From assembly GCA_963784195.1 (NCBI GenBank), contig CAWARA010000015.1, forward strand, positions 434,001 to 498,000: a stretch of DNA of 64,000 nucleotides. The letters run 5' to 3'. Under the pieces are notes generated by a model. That model saw only the letters and a program-made list of their open reading frames with translations, was not told the DNA's origin and searched no databases. Origin of the DNA: CAVQAH01 sp963784195 (GTDB taxonomy: Bacteria > Acidobacteriota > Vicinamibacteria > Vicinamibacterales > 2-12-FULL-66-21). This document shows positions 35,827 to 44,573 of the stretch, one piece after another (the first letter of the stretch is position 1; every line of letters starts with the position of its first letter). Position numbers and translations under genes: made by a program.

Positions 35827-36558
35827 ATGAACTGGTATCGCATCGCGGACGGGCGGATTCAGTTCCGCGGCCGCATTACCCGTGAGCCATTCTCGGAATG
35901 GCTGTCGACGTCGGACGGCGCGGAAACCGTCGACGCGGCCGCGGGGATGCTGCGCCTGCAGTTCCTGTCGAAGGCCAGGGCGGCCCGGCGGCTGTGGCAG
36001 GACCTGCAGGGGCTGACCAAATCGAGCTCCGCGCGTCAGGCACTCCAACAGGAAGGTGATCATTTCGCCAAGAACGTGGCGACCCTGTGCTACGCACCAA
36101 GCCTGCCCCGCAATCACGTGGCGCTCCATCGCCTCGTGGTGGTTCCGCGCGCGATGATCGCCGGGCGGTCGCGCAACGGAGCCAGACATCGTCTGTGGAA
36201 CACAGCCTTCTCGCCGTTGCCCGAATCCCTGCGCGCCTTCATGTGCGAGCAGATCCTGGTCGAGATGGACAGCGCCGTTCGCGCAGCGAAGCCTTCGCCG
36301 GCCACGCCTGTCGAGATGCTCGACTCGTGGTCCTGTGTCGCCTCCGACTATCAGTTTGTCTGGGTGGATCCGTTATGGTCCGGGCAGCACTGGGCCGGCC
36401 ACATGATTCTGTACCAGATGCCCCGGACCCCGTTGTCGCGCATGCAGCGCAAGGAACTGGAGCGCGCCGTCACGAGCCTGCAACAAGGTCTGCAGACGCT
36501 CAACAAGATTCAGCGGCAGGCCATCGTTCGCACTGCCGCCGACGGATTGCCTGCCTGA
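35827..36558 (+). CDS. Hypothetical protein, 243 residues
   Basis: A soluble mixed alpha/beta protein that I cannot assign. ATG 35827 (MNWYRIADGRIQFRG) is chosen because the sequence from there looks folded, while upstream codons look random. Notable segments: TREPFSEWLSTSDGAE, a helix-rich middle (AAGMLRLQFLSKARAARRLW), NHVALHRLVVVPRAM and SCVASDYQFVWVDPLWSGQHW; several conserved-looking Trp and His residues suggest an enzyme or binding domain. No ribosome site is strong. It may be transcribed with the next gene, 46 bases downstream. Confidence 0.6.
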   Translation: MNWYRIADGRIQFRGRITREPFSEWLSTSDGAETVDAAAGMLRLQFLSKARAARRLWQDLQGLTKSSSARQALQQEGDHFAKNVATLCYAPSLPRNHVALHRLVVVPRAMIAGRSRNGARHRLWNTAFSPLPESLRAFMCEQILVEMDSAVRAAKPSPATPVEMLDSWSCVASDYQFVWVDPLWSGQHWAGHMILYQMPRTPLSRMQRKELERAVTSLQQGLQTLNKIQRQAIVRTAADGLPA

Positions 36559-36604
36559 TCTTCGTTCTTCTCACCCGGCGCGTCCGCGTTTACTCTTGGA
36601 AGGC

Positions 36605-36967
36605 ATGAAGGCGTTGGCCGGCGACGCGCTGGACGACATCACGCGTCTGGATGAGCAGTTCCCTGCATCTGTCACGGTGACGCGCACGTCGCAGGAAGAT
36701 TTCGGGTCGCGTCAGGTCGAGGTCTCGATTGACGGCGAGCATGCCGGCACACTCCTCTGGGGCGATTCGCTCACCCGAGAGCTGGAGCCTGGCCCTCACC
36801 GGATGCGCGTCCACAACACGCTGGTGTGGAAGACGGTCCCGTTCACGCTGGCGCCCAACGAGCAGCTCTTCTTCGAGGTGATCAACCATGCGGGACCAGG
36901 AACGTACGTCTTCATGCTGGTCTTCGGTGTCGGTCCCCTCTACGTAACAATCCGTCGCATGCGGTAG
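36605..36967 (+). CDS. Hypothetical protein with C-terminal hydrophobic segment
   Basis: A 120-residue protein. ATG 36605 follows GGAAGG by one base; TTG 36596 in the same frame is an alternative. The middle (RQVEVSIDGEHAGTLLWGD, LEPGPHRMRVHNTLVWKT) resembles a PEGA-like beta domain, followed by a hydrophobic stretch (GPGTYVFMLVFGVGPLYVTI) and RRMR. Function unknown. The last 50 bases are duplicated directly downstream. Confidence 0.6.
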   Translation: MKALAGDALDDITRLDEQFPASVTVTRTSQEDFGSRQVEVSIDGEHAGTLLWGDSLTRELEPGPHRMRVHNTLVWKTVPFTLAPNEQLFFEVINHAGPGTYVFMLVFGVGPLYVTIRRMR

Positions 36968-37111
36968 GAGGATTGCGGATCCGTTGAGGTCCGGCTAAAG
37001 CCGGACGCCACGGGCTGGCCTTCGGTGTCGGTCCCCTCTACGTAACCATCCGTCGCATGCGCTAGGAAGGATTGCGGATCCGTTGAGGTCCGGCTAAAGC
37101 GGACGCCACGA
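36919..37111 (+). repeat. 98-bp tandem duplication of a gene 3' end plus REP palindrome
   Basis: Copy one (36919-37012) covers the last codons of the preceding gene, its stop and a GTCCGGCTAAAGCCGGAC palindrome with GCCACG. Copy two (37017-37111) repeats this with a few substitutions, and its palindrome has lost one C. The second copy no longer has a gene in front, so it marks a recent local duplication. Confidence 0.85.
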
Positions 37112-37207
37112 ACAATCCGTCGCGTGGCCTGAGGCTGACGTGCTAGGATTGCGGCGTTCCCTCAGAAATCCGGCAGCTCCTCGGTACGTGTGCAAGCGGG
37201 TGCGTCT

Positions 37208-37768
37208 ATGAGCAACGACAAGGCGGTCGACTACTACGAGGTGCTTCAGGTCAGCTCGAGCGCTGATCCTGAAACCATTCATCGCGTCTACCGCTACCTC
37301 GCGCAGCGCTTTCACCCCGACAATCGTGAGACCGGCAGCGACGCGCGCTTCCGCGAAGTCCATCAGGCTTACACCGTCCTCAGCGATGCCGAGCAGCGAG
37401 CCCGGTACGACATCATTCATCAGCAGGCGAGGCAGGATCGCTTCAAGCTCGTGGCCACGGCCGGCGACGTCCGCAATGATTTCGAGATGGAACAGATGGT
37501 CCGGTTGACCTTGCTCGAAGCCCTCTACACGCGTCGGCGAATGGATCCGTCCGCGCCGGCGATCTGGATGGGCGATCTCGAGTCGCTCATCGGCCGTCCG
37601 CGCGAGCACCTCGAGTTCACCGTGTGGTTTCTGTCGCAGAAGAAGTTCCTGACGAAGGACGACAACGCGCGGCTGCAGATCACCGCGGAGGGCGTCGAAC
37701 ACCTCGAGCAGAACTATCGCGCGAACGTTCATCAGCGACGGCTCCAGGCACCCAGCGAAACGCGCTGA
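37208..37768 (+). CDS. J-domain (DnaJ-like) protein
   Basis: A 186-residue cytoplasmic protein. Residues 6-70 form a J domain (VDYYEVLQVSSSADPETIHRV) with the essential HPD in RFHPDNRE and a helix-4 stretch QAYTVLSDAEQRARYD. J domains stimulate Hsp70 ATPases. The remaining 110 residues are helical and lack the Gly/Phe and zinc-finger regions of DnaJ proper; they include MVRLTLLEALYTRRRMDP and HLEFTVWFLSQKKFL, which look like a winged-helix domain. The client is unknown. ATG 37208 is preferred over the upstream 37190. Confidence 0.85.
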   Translation: MSNDKAVDYYEVLQVSSSADPETIHRVYRYLAQRFHPDNRETGSDARFREVHQAYTVLSDAEQRARYDIIHQQARQDRFKLVATAGDVRNDFEMEQMVRLTLLEALYTRRRMDPSAPAIWMGDLESLIGRPREHLEFTVWFLSQKKFLTKDDNARLQITAEGVEHLEQNYRANVHQRRLQAPSETR

Positions 37769-37769
37769 C

Positions 37770-38319
37770 TACTCGTACTGCGCGCCGATGTCTCGCGTCA
37801 GTTCGTAGCACGCAGGAACGCATACAGTTGTTCGACCGTGTAATCGGCGTACGGGTTACGCTGATCCGCAGGTTTGAGGTTGGTCATCAGTCGCGGCAGC
37901 CCGGAGGTGTGGGTCGCCAGGTCCACGACGGTGATGACGCGCCCGTTGCGGGAGGGGACGCGTACTGTGGCCGGAAGGAACTTCGCGACGGGGTCGCTCA
38001 GGGTCACTTCGCCACGTTGCACCATATCGGCGAGCACGGTGGTGGTGAAGACCTTGGTGATCGATCCGATCTCGAACACGCTATCCCGATCGAGTGGCAT
38101 CGCTCCAGATCCGGGATCACCATAAGACGCGACCACGCGCCGGCCATCGGCGTCGATGACGCCGACGACCATTCCGACGCTGCGTTTGCCGTCAACACGC
38201 TCCTTGAGTAGCCCGAGGATGCCAGCTTCGGTGTGTCGCGGCGCCTGCTGCGCGCTCAGCGACACCGTCAGAAGCGTCGCCGCAATTGCGCCGAATGCTC
38301 GCCAGTGCAGTCTTGTCAT
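37770..38319 (-). pseudogene. Truncated serine beta-lactamase-like hydrolase
   Basis: N-terminal part of a class C beta-lactamase/esterase-type protein. It has a signal peptide (GAIAATLLTVSLSAQQ), the SxxK nucleophile in FEIGSITKVFTT and THTSGLPRLMTN. The family is normally near 400 residues, but only about 180 remain and the YxN and KTG motifs are missing. As read it stops at 37798; one base change lets it continue as ELTRDIGAQYE to a stop next to the end of the DnaJ-like gene, where homology ends. A deletion removed the rest. Confidence 0.75.
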
Positions 38320-38334
38320 TCGGCGGTAGCTGTT

Positions 38335-38817
38335 CTACAGCTTTGACACATCCGGCACGTCTTCACCCAGGGCCGTCGCCAGATCGATCTGATGCTCCTG
38401 TTCCTGTTTCAGGATCTCCCGAATCTCTTCGGCGATGGCAAATTCGCCAAGTTCCTCGCATTCCTTGACGCGCTGACGGTAGTGCTTGACCGTTTCATTC
38501 TCGTTGGCCAGATCTGCTCGCAGCATCGTGATCGCATCGTCCGAAAGCTTCACGGGCAGCGCGGTCGCCGTCGGCATGGCGCCGAGGTAGTCAACCTGCC
38601 TCGCGATGGTGATGGCGTGCTGCAGTTCTTCACCGGCATGCCTCTCGAGTTCTTCGGCAATGCTCATGAACTCGGCACCCTTGAGGGCCTGCGAGTACAC
38701 CACGTACACGATGATCGCCTGATACTCACGCGATAAATCCTCGTTCAGCCGTTCGGCCAGCACTTTGCGGGTCAATGATTTCTGGGGCTTTTGATTCTGC
38801 GTTTTCGACATCTGCAT
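38335..38817 (-). CDS. Ferritin-like (bacterioferritin-type) protein
   Basis: A 160-residue four-helix protein of the ferritin-like superfamily. Di-iron ligand candidates are the Glu and His residues in NEDLSREYQAIIVY, ELERHAGEELQHA, NENETVKHYRQRV and ILKQEQEHQIDLA, spaced as in bacterioferritin-type proteins. It probably stores iron or detoxifies peroxide. Start choice: ATG 38817, three bases after AGGTGGAG, or ATG 38811. It is followed by the truncated beta-lactamase gene. Confidence 0.85.
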   Translation of the reverse strand: MQMSKTQNQKPQKSLTRKVLAERLNEDLSREYQAIIVYVVYSQALKGAEFMSIAEELERHAGEELQHAITIARQVDYLGAMPTATALPVKLSDDAITMLRADLANENETVKHYRQRVKECEELGEFAIAEEIREILKQEQEHQIDLATALGEDVPDVSKL

Positions 38818-38959
38818 TGTCTCCACCTTACCTCGGCGCCCTGGCCGTCAGGTTTGAACGCCCGCTAACCTCGAACTCAACTCTCAGGTCCGCGGACGTG
38901 AACGCAACCGTCGTGCCACGCGGATGCAGGCTCATCCGTGGCCTTCGCGAAGGATCCAC

Positions 38960-39174
38960 TCGCCGATCGTGCTCTAACGCCCGCACGGACGTCAGGTTGA
39001 CCTACAGGATCGACAACCGCTTCGAAGTGTACAGCGAGATCATCAATCTCCTCGATCGGGAGACCTTCAGGGCGCCGCTGAGTGACGTCAGCCGGCAATC
39101 CGCAGCCGATCGAGTATCAGGTGGAGCCGGCGTTTCCACGACTGTTTACATATGGCGTTCGGTTCAAGTTCTAG
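38960..39174 (+). pseudogene. C-terminal remnant of a TonB-dependent receptor
   Basis: About 60 codons read TDVRLTYRIDNRFEVYSEI and INLLDRETFRAP, then after a one-base shift near 39095 AGNPQPIEYQVEPAFPRLF and TYGVRFKF followed by TAG at 39172. This is the last two or three barrel strands and C-terminal signature of an Oar-like receptor. The rest of the gene is absent; upstream is the divergent ferritin-like gene. Confidence 0.65.
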
Positions 39175-39199
39175 AAAGCGACTGTTGGGCGTTTCGTCC

Positions 39200-40693
39200 T
39201 CACCACCTGAATGCCGTGCGCGCAGCGTGCGCCGCGAGGGCCTGCGCAAGGCCGTCGGCCGTGCTTCGTTCCAGATACGGAATGCGCACGGGATGTGATT
39301 CGGAATCGGCTCCGGCGGTGTCCACCAGGACGCGTGCCATGCGGTGACGACGGTCGAACGGCGATTCGAGGAGGCTGACGACCTGAATCTTGGCGAGCGG
39401 GGCAACGGTTGTTGCCTTCCACAGCCATCCCGAACGGAAGATCACGACCGACTCCGTCAGTGCCCATCCGAGACTGCGCACGTAGCCTCGCGCGTGCATC
39501 CATCCCCACACCAGCATCGCCGCCAGCACGGGGATCGCCCACCAGCGAAGCATCGCCGCCGTTGCCGCCGTGGTGAAGAGCGCCACGATCGTCGAGCCGA
39601 CGAACTCGCGCCGGACACCTCGTGGGTGGACCGAGTTCCACTGAGGATCGACATCCGCGTCCGGGTTGATCGCGTGCACGAACGCGCGTATCTCTGTCTG
39701 ACGAATCAGCGGGGCGATGGTGTGCCGCTGTGACTGTGCGGACTCCCTGCCTTCGCCACCTGCGGTGTCCACCCGGATCGACGCGCGTTCCAGCAACCGG
39801 TGCAGCGGCCCCTGCTGAACGGTCACGGCTTGAATCCTCCTCACGGGCACCGTCGCGGCGACTCGCGTGAGAAGCCCGAACTCGATCTGCAGATCTTCGC
39901 CGACACGTCTCACGCGAAAGCCGTACAACGTGACCAGCGCCCACGTGACGGAGAACAGGCGAACGACGACGAGGAACAGGCCGAACGCCGCGATCGTCAC
40001 GAGCATCGTGCGTGCCGGCGGCAGACCCTGTCCGAAGAACGCGAGCAGCAGCTGCGTGAGCACGCCGCGTCCGGTGGTCTTTTCACCGAACAGCGGATCT
40101 GCCAGACGGTCGATCATGCCCACTTCCCACAACAACCCGAAGATGGTGCCGAGCACAACCAGGCCTCGTCCCTGGATCAGTCCGCACAGGGCCACGTCGC
40201 GCCAGCTCAGATCCAGCAGGACCGTCTCCGGAGGAGCCTCTGCGATTGCCGTTGCGGTGGGTCCGCGTTCTTCGAACACGCGTGCGCGCAGCTCCCGAAA
40301 TGCTTCCAGGGAGACGACGCTGAGCGTCGCTTCGCTTTCACTCGCGCCACCCGTTTCTATCGAAACGGTCGTCACGCCGAACAGCCGGTGCAGCACGTTC
40401 TGAACGGAATCGATGTTCTGGATGCGCGTGTAGGGGATGTGCCGTTCGTTGCGAAACACGAACCCGGTGCGAATCACGAGCTCGGAAGGATCGAACCGGT
40501 AGCGGTAGGACAGTGTTCTGCCGATGGCGGCAATCGCATACGGCACGATCAACACCATCGCCCAGACCTCCCAGCCGTCACCGCCCGAGCGCGCCCCGAG
40601 GAGCACGATCAGGCCGGGCACCAGGAGCTGTTTCGCGTGCCCGAGCAGCGCGAACAGAAACGACACCGGGTGCAGCCGCCGCTCAGACTGCAT
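39200..40693 (-). CDS. PH-domain (bPH2/YdbT-like) membrane protein
   Basis: A 497-residue membrane protein with three bacterial PH (DUF304) domains, each preceded by a hydrophobic pair. Segments: YRYRFDPSELVIRTGFVFRN and IPYTRIQNIDSVQNVLHRLF (domain 1), YGFRVRRVGEDLQIEFGLL and VPVRRIQAVTVQQGPLHRLL (domain 2), VVIFRSGWLWKATTVAPLAK (domain 3). The start ATG at 40693 overlaps the YdbS-like stop by 11 bases. The pair is common in bacteria and linked to envelope or stress roles; the precise function is unknown. Confidence 0.9.
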   Translation of the reverse strand: MQSERRLHPVSFLFALLGHAKQLLVPGLIVLLGARSGGDGWEVWAMVLIVPYAIAAIGRTLSYRYRFDPSELVIRTGFVFRNERHIPYTRIQNIDSVQNVLHRLFGVTTVSIETGGASESEATLSVVSLEAFRELRARVFEERGPTATAIAEAPPETVLLDLSWRDVALCGLIQGRGLVVLGTIFGLLWEVGMIDRLADPLFGEKTTGRGVLTQLLLAFFGQGLPPARTMLVTIAAFGLFLVVVRLFSVTWALVTLYGFRVRRVGEDLQIEFGLLTRVAATVPVRRIQAVTVQQGPLHRLLERASIRVDTAGGEGRESAQSQRHTIAPLIRQTEIRAFVHAINPDADVDPQWNSVHPRGVRREFVGSTIVALFTTAATAAMLRWWAIPVLAAMLVWGWMHARGYVRSLGWALTESVVIFRSGWLWKATTVAPLAKIQVVSLLESPFDRRHRMARVLVDTAGADSESHPVRIPYLERSTADGLAQALAAHAARTAFRW

Positions 40694-41225
40694 CGTCCGC
40701 TCGCTCGGGCAGCAGGTGGTCGCGGACGGCGAGCGCCGTCGTGTGCTCGAGTCCCTGGAGCGCGACCATTGAATGTGCCGTTCCGGCCGTGTAAATCGCC
40801 AGCGTACCCAGACCAAACCGGCGCTCGAGGGGGCCCTGAGAGACGTCGATGTGCTGCACCCGCGACCGCGGAATGTTGACCACCGTTCGCCAGATCACCC
40901 CTCTGCGGATCTCGATGCCGAGCGCGTCGATCTTGTAGGACGTGTGTTTGAAGGCGAGCTCCGGCCACTGCAGCGTGTGCCAGATGAGCCCCAGGGTCAG
41001 GAGCAGCCAGACCACGGATAGCAGGGGAGTGACCCAGGCGGGCGCCCGGGAAACCATGACGAAGATGAGGATTCCGAACAGCACGCCAGCCGAGACGCAG
41101 CCCGTTGCGATCCACCCCTCGACGCGCTCGAGCCCGACCGATCGCGGGTCGAGCGACCTGAATCTTCCGTCAGCGACCGTGGGACGCGCCTCTTCCGGAA
41201 CACCGAAAAACTCCTGCTGATCCAC
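40683..41225 (-). CDS. PH-domain (bPH2/YdbS-like) membrane protein
   Basis: A 180-residue partner of the YdbT-like protein. Two membrane helices (ATGCVSAGVLFGILIFVMV; WVTPLLSVVWLLLTLGLIW) precede one DUF304 domain with the hallmarks YKIDALGIEIRRGVIWR, IPRSRVQHIDVSQGPLERR and LAIYTAGTAHS. It is first in a two-gene operon and overlaps the second gene. No clear promoter was assigned; a large inverted repeat lies upstream. Confidence 0.9.
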   Translation of the reverse strand: MDQQEFFGVPEEARPTVADGRFRSLDPRSVGLERVEGWIATGCVSAGVLFGILIFVMVSRAPAWVTPLLSVVWLLLTLGLIWHTLQWPELAFKHTSYKIDALGIEIRRGVIWRTVVNIPRSRVQHIDVSQGPLERRFGLGTLAIYTAGTAHSMVALQGLEHTTALAVRDHLLPERADDAV

Positions 41226-41291
41226 TGTAAAGCCTATGTTGTCACGGGTCTTCCTTCCTTTTCAGGGTTCGCTCACGACTCCTGAGGGTCA

Positions 41292-41380
41292 AGGGGCAGA
41301 TCCTGTTTCTTGCACGACTGTCCACTGTAGGTTGCGTCCAGCGGAAAGGACGGTCGTGCAGGAAACAAGATCTGACCCCT
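41292..41380. repeat. ~32-bp inverted repeat, GGGGTCAGATC type
   Basis: The left arm begins AGGGGCAGATC and ends GCACGACTGTCC; the right arm begins GGACGGTCGTGC and ends GATCTGACCCCT. The arms pair over about 32 positions with few mismatches and a 24-base loop. AGGGGTCAGA-type ends resemble those found next to REP-associated tyrosine transposases, but no such gene is in this window. It ends 17 bases before an outer-membrane protein gene and may affect its expression. Confidence 0.75.
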
Positions 41381-41397
41381 GAAAGAAAGGGTGCACC

Positions 41398-42063
41398 ATG
41401 ACCAGGCGGACGATCGGGTCGCTCCTCGTACTCGTGGCTGTCATGACCGGACTTCCGGCGCCTGCTTCGGCACAGCAGGTCTCGGCCAGTCCATCTGCCA
41501 GTGAGATGGACTCCACGCGGCTCTTCATGATGCCGACCGCGCGATCGCTCCCCGCAGGCAAGGGCTTTGTCGGTGTCAACCAGGTGGTGATGCCGTTCTT
41601 CGAGGTCGGCGTGACCAATCGCCTCACGATGGGCGTCGGCGTACCCGTGTTCGTGCTCTTCGGTGGCCCGTACTGGGTCACCGCACGGGCGCAGGTGATC
41701 GACACGCGATCCGTAAGCGCTTCAGTCGGCGTCCTGCATTTCGGAACATTCAGTGAACAGGTCGGCGGCGTGGCCTTTGCGTCGACGACGATCGGGGGGA
41801 CCGACGGGGCCGTGACGGTCGCCGCGGGCCGCGTCTACTCGGACGAGGGTGGGGGGCCCGCCTACGGCATGATCGGTGGAAACTGGCGCATCGGACGGCG
41901 CACACGATTCGTGACGGAGAATCACATCTGGCGCGAAGGCGGCTTCCTCTCGGGCGGGATCAGATATGGCGGTGAGCGTTTCTATGCGGACTTCGGTGTC
42001 ACGACCGCGCTGTTCACGGATTACCCGCCGTATCCAATCCTGAACTTCGTATGGAGGTTCTGA
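41398..42063 (+). CDS. Outer-membrane beta-barrel-like exported protein
   Basis: A 221-residue protein with a signal peptide (IGSLLVLVAVMTGLPAPASA). The rest alternates polar and hydrophobic residues in strands (FVGVNQVVMPFFEVGVTNRL, MGVGVPVFVLFGGPYWVTA, GGIRYGGERFYADFGVTTAL) and ends with the aromatic PILNFVWRF, typical of an eight- to ten-stranded barrel inserted by BAM. Function unknown. The ATG at 41398 has AAAGGG about five bases upstream, inside or just after the inverted repeat. Confidence 0.75.
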   Translation: MTRRTIGSLLVLVAVMTGLPAPASAQQVSASPSASEMDSTRLFMMPTARSLPAGKGFVGVNQVVMPFFEVGVTNRLTMGVGVPVFVLFGGPYWVTARAQVIDTRSVSASVGVLHFGTFSEQVGGVAFASTTIGGTDGAVTVAAGRVYSDEGGGPAYGMIGGNWRIGRRTRFVTENHIWREGGFLSGGIRYGGERFYADFGVTTALFTDYPPYPILNFVWRF

Positions 42064-42064
42064 T

Positions 42065-42175
42065 CGGGGACGTGGCACGGAGGGGACGGAGGGAACGGAA
42101 AAGGCTTCAACTCGGAGGAACGGGGGAACGGAGACATTTATTGAGTTGCCCATCGCCCATCGCCCATCGCCCATC
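42065..42175. repeat. GGGGACGGAGGG repeat plus CGCCCAT tandem heptamer
   Basis: The first part (GGGGACGGAGGGAACGG and AGGCTTCAACTCGGAGG) matches the left outer arm of the nested element at 2753-3078 in the same orientation. It is followed by four CGCCCAT heptamers at about 42150-42173. The stretch lies between the convergent outer-membrane protein and aldo/keto reductase genes. Confidence 0.7.
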
Positions 42176-42188
42176 AGCCGTCGTGTGC

Positions 42189-43175
42189 TCACCATCGCTG
42201 GTGAACGCTCGGGCGGATGAGCTCGTCGTAAATGGCGTGAATCGCGCCCATCCGATTACGGTCAATCGCGTTCAGGCCCCCGGCACTGGCGTTCTCAACC
42301 GCTTGAGCGGGCGTCTTGGCGCCCGGAATGGCGGTCGTGACGGCGTCGAACATCAGGATCCAGCGCAGCGCCAGCTGCGTCAGCGACACGTCCTTCGGCA
42401 CGAGCGGTCGCAGCCGCTCCACCGCTTCAAGGCCAAGCGTGTAAGGCACACCGGAGAGCGTTTCGCCCTGATCGAACGCTTCGCCAGCCCGGTTGTAGTT
42501 CCGGTGATCGTCGCGCGCGAACACGGAATCTGCGCGCAGCTTGCCGGTCAGCAGCCCGCTTGCCAGCGGCACTCTCGCCAGGATGCCAACCTGCCGGCGC
42601 ACCGCCTCGGGGAAGACGCGCTCGAGCGGTTTCAATCGGAAGATGTTGAAGATGATTTGGACGCTCTGCACGCGCGGATAGCGCATGGCCGCAAGCGCTT
42701 CGTCCCCCGTCTCCACGCTGACGCCGTAGTAGCGAAGCTTGCCGGCCTTGACCAGATCGTCAAGGATGTCGAAGACTTCGGCGCTCTCGTAGAGCGCCGC
42801 CGGGGGGCAATGCAGCTGCAACAGCTCGATGGTGTCCGTCTCGAGGTTTCGCAGGCTGCGATTCACCCACTCGGTCAGGTTCGCCCGCGAATACCCGTCG
42901 ACCACCTGCTTTGGCAAGCGCCGGCCCGCCTTGGTTGCGACGTGGATTGTGTCGCCCGGGCGTTCTCGCCGGAGGCGGGCCACGAGACGCTCGCTGCGGC
43001 CGTCTCCATACACATCCGCCGTGTCGATGAAGTTGACGCCCGCATCGATCGCCGCGTGCATGGCGGCCATCGATTGCTCGTCGTCCACGGTTCCCCAATC
43101 GCCGCCTATCGCCCAGGCGCCGAAACCGATCCGAGAAACGGTCAGATCGGTTCTTCCAAGCTGTTGATACTGCAT
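42189..43175 (-). CDS. Aldo/keto reductase
   Basis: A 328-residue NAD(P)H-dependent oxidoreductase with a TIM-barrel fold; substrate unknown. The catalytic tetrad is visible: Asp and Tyr in FIDTADVYGDGRSE, Lys in VATKAGRR and His in LLQLHCPP. The start is MQYQQLGRTDLTVSRIGFGA at 43175, the standard family N-terminus; no strong ribosome site precedes it, and a CCCTTCGGCAGGCTCAGGG repeat lies just upstream. The open frame extends further upstream but those codons are not homologous. It lies downstream of the M24 peptidase gene in the same orientation. Confidence 0.92.
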   Translation of the reverse strand: MQYQQLGRTDLTVSRIGFGAWAIGGDWGTVDDEQSMAAMHAAIDAGVNFIDTADVYGDGRSERLVARLRRERPGDTIHVATKAGRRLPKQVVDGYSRANLTEWVNRSLRNLETDTIELLQLHCPPAALYESAEVFDILDDLVKAGKLRYYGVSVETGDEALAAMRYPRVQSVQIIFNIFRLKPLERVFPEAVRRQVGILARVPLASGLLTGKLRADSVFARDDHRNYNRAGEAFDQGETLSGVPYTLGLEAVERLRPLVPKDVSLTQLALRWILMFDAVTTAIPGAKTPAQAVENASAGGLNAIDRNRMGAIHAIYDELIRPSVHQRW

Positions 43176-43187
43176 TTGTCTGTTGCC

Positions 43188-43214
43188 CGCGCTTGCCCTG
43201 AGCCTGCCGAAGGG
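43188..43214. repeat. CCCTTCG-RC-GCTCAGGG dispersed repeat
   Basis: On the minus strand CGCCCTTCGGCAGGCTCAGG; a relative (CCCTTCGACCATGCTCAGGG) lies at 53636-53656 inside the repeat mosaic. It separates the M24 peptidase and aldo/keto reductase genes. Confidence 0.5.
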
Positions 43215-43224
43215 CGGCGCAGGT

Positions 43225-44501
43225 TTATGCGAAGGGCTTGTCGATGGCCGGGCTCTGTTGTGTGAAGAATTTCGCCCCGGACTCCGTGATGTAAAGGCAA
43301 TCCTCCAGCCGGATCCCGAACTCGCCGTAGATGGCGACCATCGGTTCATCGCTGAAGCACATGCCGGGTGCGAGCGGTGTCTTGTTGCCGCGGACGAAGT
43401 TGGTCCACTCGTGACCGTCCATGCCGATGCCGTGTCCCGTCCGGTGGGGAAGCCCAGGCACTTTGTAGTCGGGACCGAAACCGGCGTCGGTGATGACTTT
43501 TCTGGCCGCCGCGTCCACCGACTCGCAGGTCGCACCGACCTGGGCGGCCTTGAAGGCAGCCGTCTGCGCGGTCTTCTCCAGATTCCAGACGTCGATCTGG
43601 CGTTGCGATGCCTTGCCGAACACCGTCGTCCGTGTGATGTCGGACTGGTAGCCTTCGATGCTGCAGCCGCCATCGACCATGACGACGTCGCCTTCTTTCA
43701 GTTGCTGAGGCGTACTGCTGCCGTGCGGGAACGCGGTGTACTTGCCGAACTGCACGCCGGCCGAGCCGCCTGGCGCGCCGAGCGCATCGAAGGCCGCGCG
43801 GATGTTGCGGCCGAAGTCCGTTTGCGTGATGCCCTCGCGCAACGTCGCGAACGCCGCCTTGTAGGCCTCGATCGTGATGTCGTTGGCGCGCTGCATCAGC
43901 GCGATCTCGGTCGCAGACTTGATCATTCGGCATCCGGCCGTCACCGGCGTCGCCAGCACGAACTGCACATTCGGGGATGCCTGACGCAGCCCGTCCGCGA
44001 TGAAGAAACGGACCCGCTCCTCGATGCCAACCTTGCCGGTCGCAATCCCGCGATCCTTGAGAATGCCGCCAACGACGGCACCCCAGTCTTCGTCTTCCTG
44101 CCAGACGCGGACGTCGTTGGTGAATTTGGTGATCTCCCGGGCACGCGCTTCCTCGAACCCCGGCGACACGTAGGCGAGCTCTCCCTTGGCAGGGATGACG
44201 ACGAGGAACGGGCGCTCGCTCAGGCCCCAGCGTACGTCGACGAAGTACGTCATGCTCGTGCCGGGCTCGAGGACGATCGCGCCCATCCCGTTCTCGGTCA
44301 TCAAGCGCCGGGCTTTCTCGATCCTCGTCTTGCGCTCGTCGACCGAGATGGGAACCGCCTTGCCGGGGAACGGCTTCAGCGCGGCAATGGACGGCGCCGA
44401 CGATGACGCGCCGCCGCGCTGGCCCGGACAGCCGACGGCAGCCCGTAGGCTGCCGCGACCGTGGTGGATGTTTGAAGGAAATGTCGACGTGAGTGCCGCA
44501 T
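43225..44501 (-). CDS. Tat-exported M24 peptidase (Xaa-Pro aminopeptidase-like), one frameshift
   Basis: A metalloaminopeptidase/creatinase-fold protein. The catalytic domain has the five metal ligands: Asp in VVMVDGGCS and SDITRTTVFG, His in HRTGHGIGMDGHE, and Glu in FSDEPMVAIYG and GIRLEDCLYIT. The N-terminal creatinase-like domain starts near ISVDERKTRIEKARR. Correcting one base near 44405 joins this frame to an upstream twin-arginine signal MRHSRRHFLQTSTTV from ATG 44501, so the protein is exported folded. Length is about 425 residues. Without the correction the frame runs on to 44520 with a meaningless N-terminus. Confidence 0.88.
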
Positions 44502-44533
44502 AGGCTTGTAAGAATATCAACTCTCAACGTGAG

Positions 44534-44562
44534 AAGGGTCCGGCTTTCGCCGGACCCTTTGG
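44534..44562. terminator. 12-bp hairpin with GAAA loop, possible terminator
   Basis: On the minus strand AAGGGTCCGGC, GAAA, GCCGGACCCTT. It follows the fragmented receptor gene and precedes the M24 gene. The U-run is weak (CTTCTC), so it may instead be a longer member of the GTCCGGC palindrome family. Confidence 0.45.
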
Positions 44563-44573
44563 GAGTGGACGTT

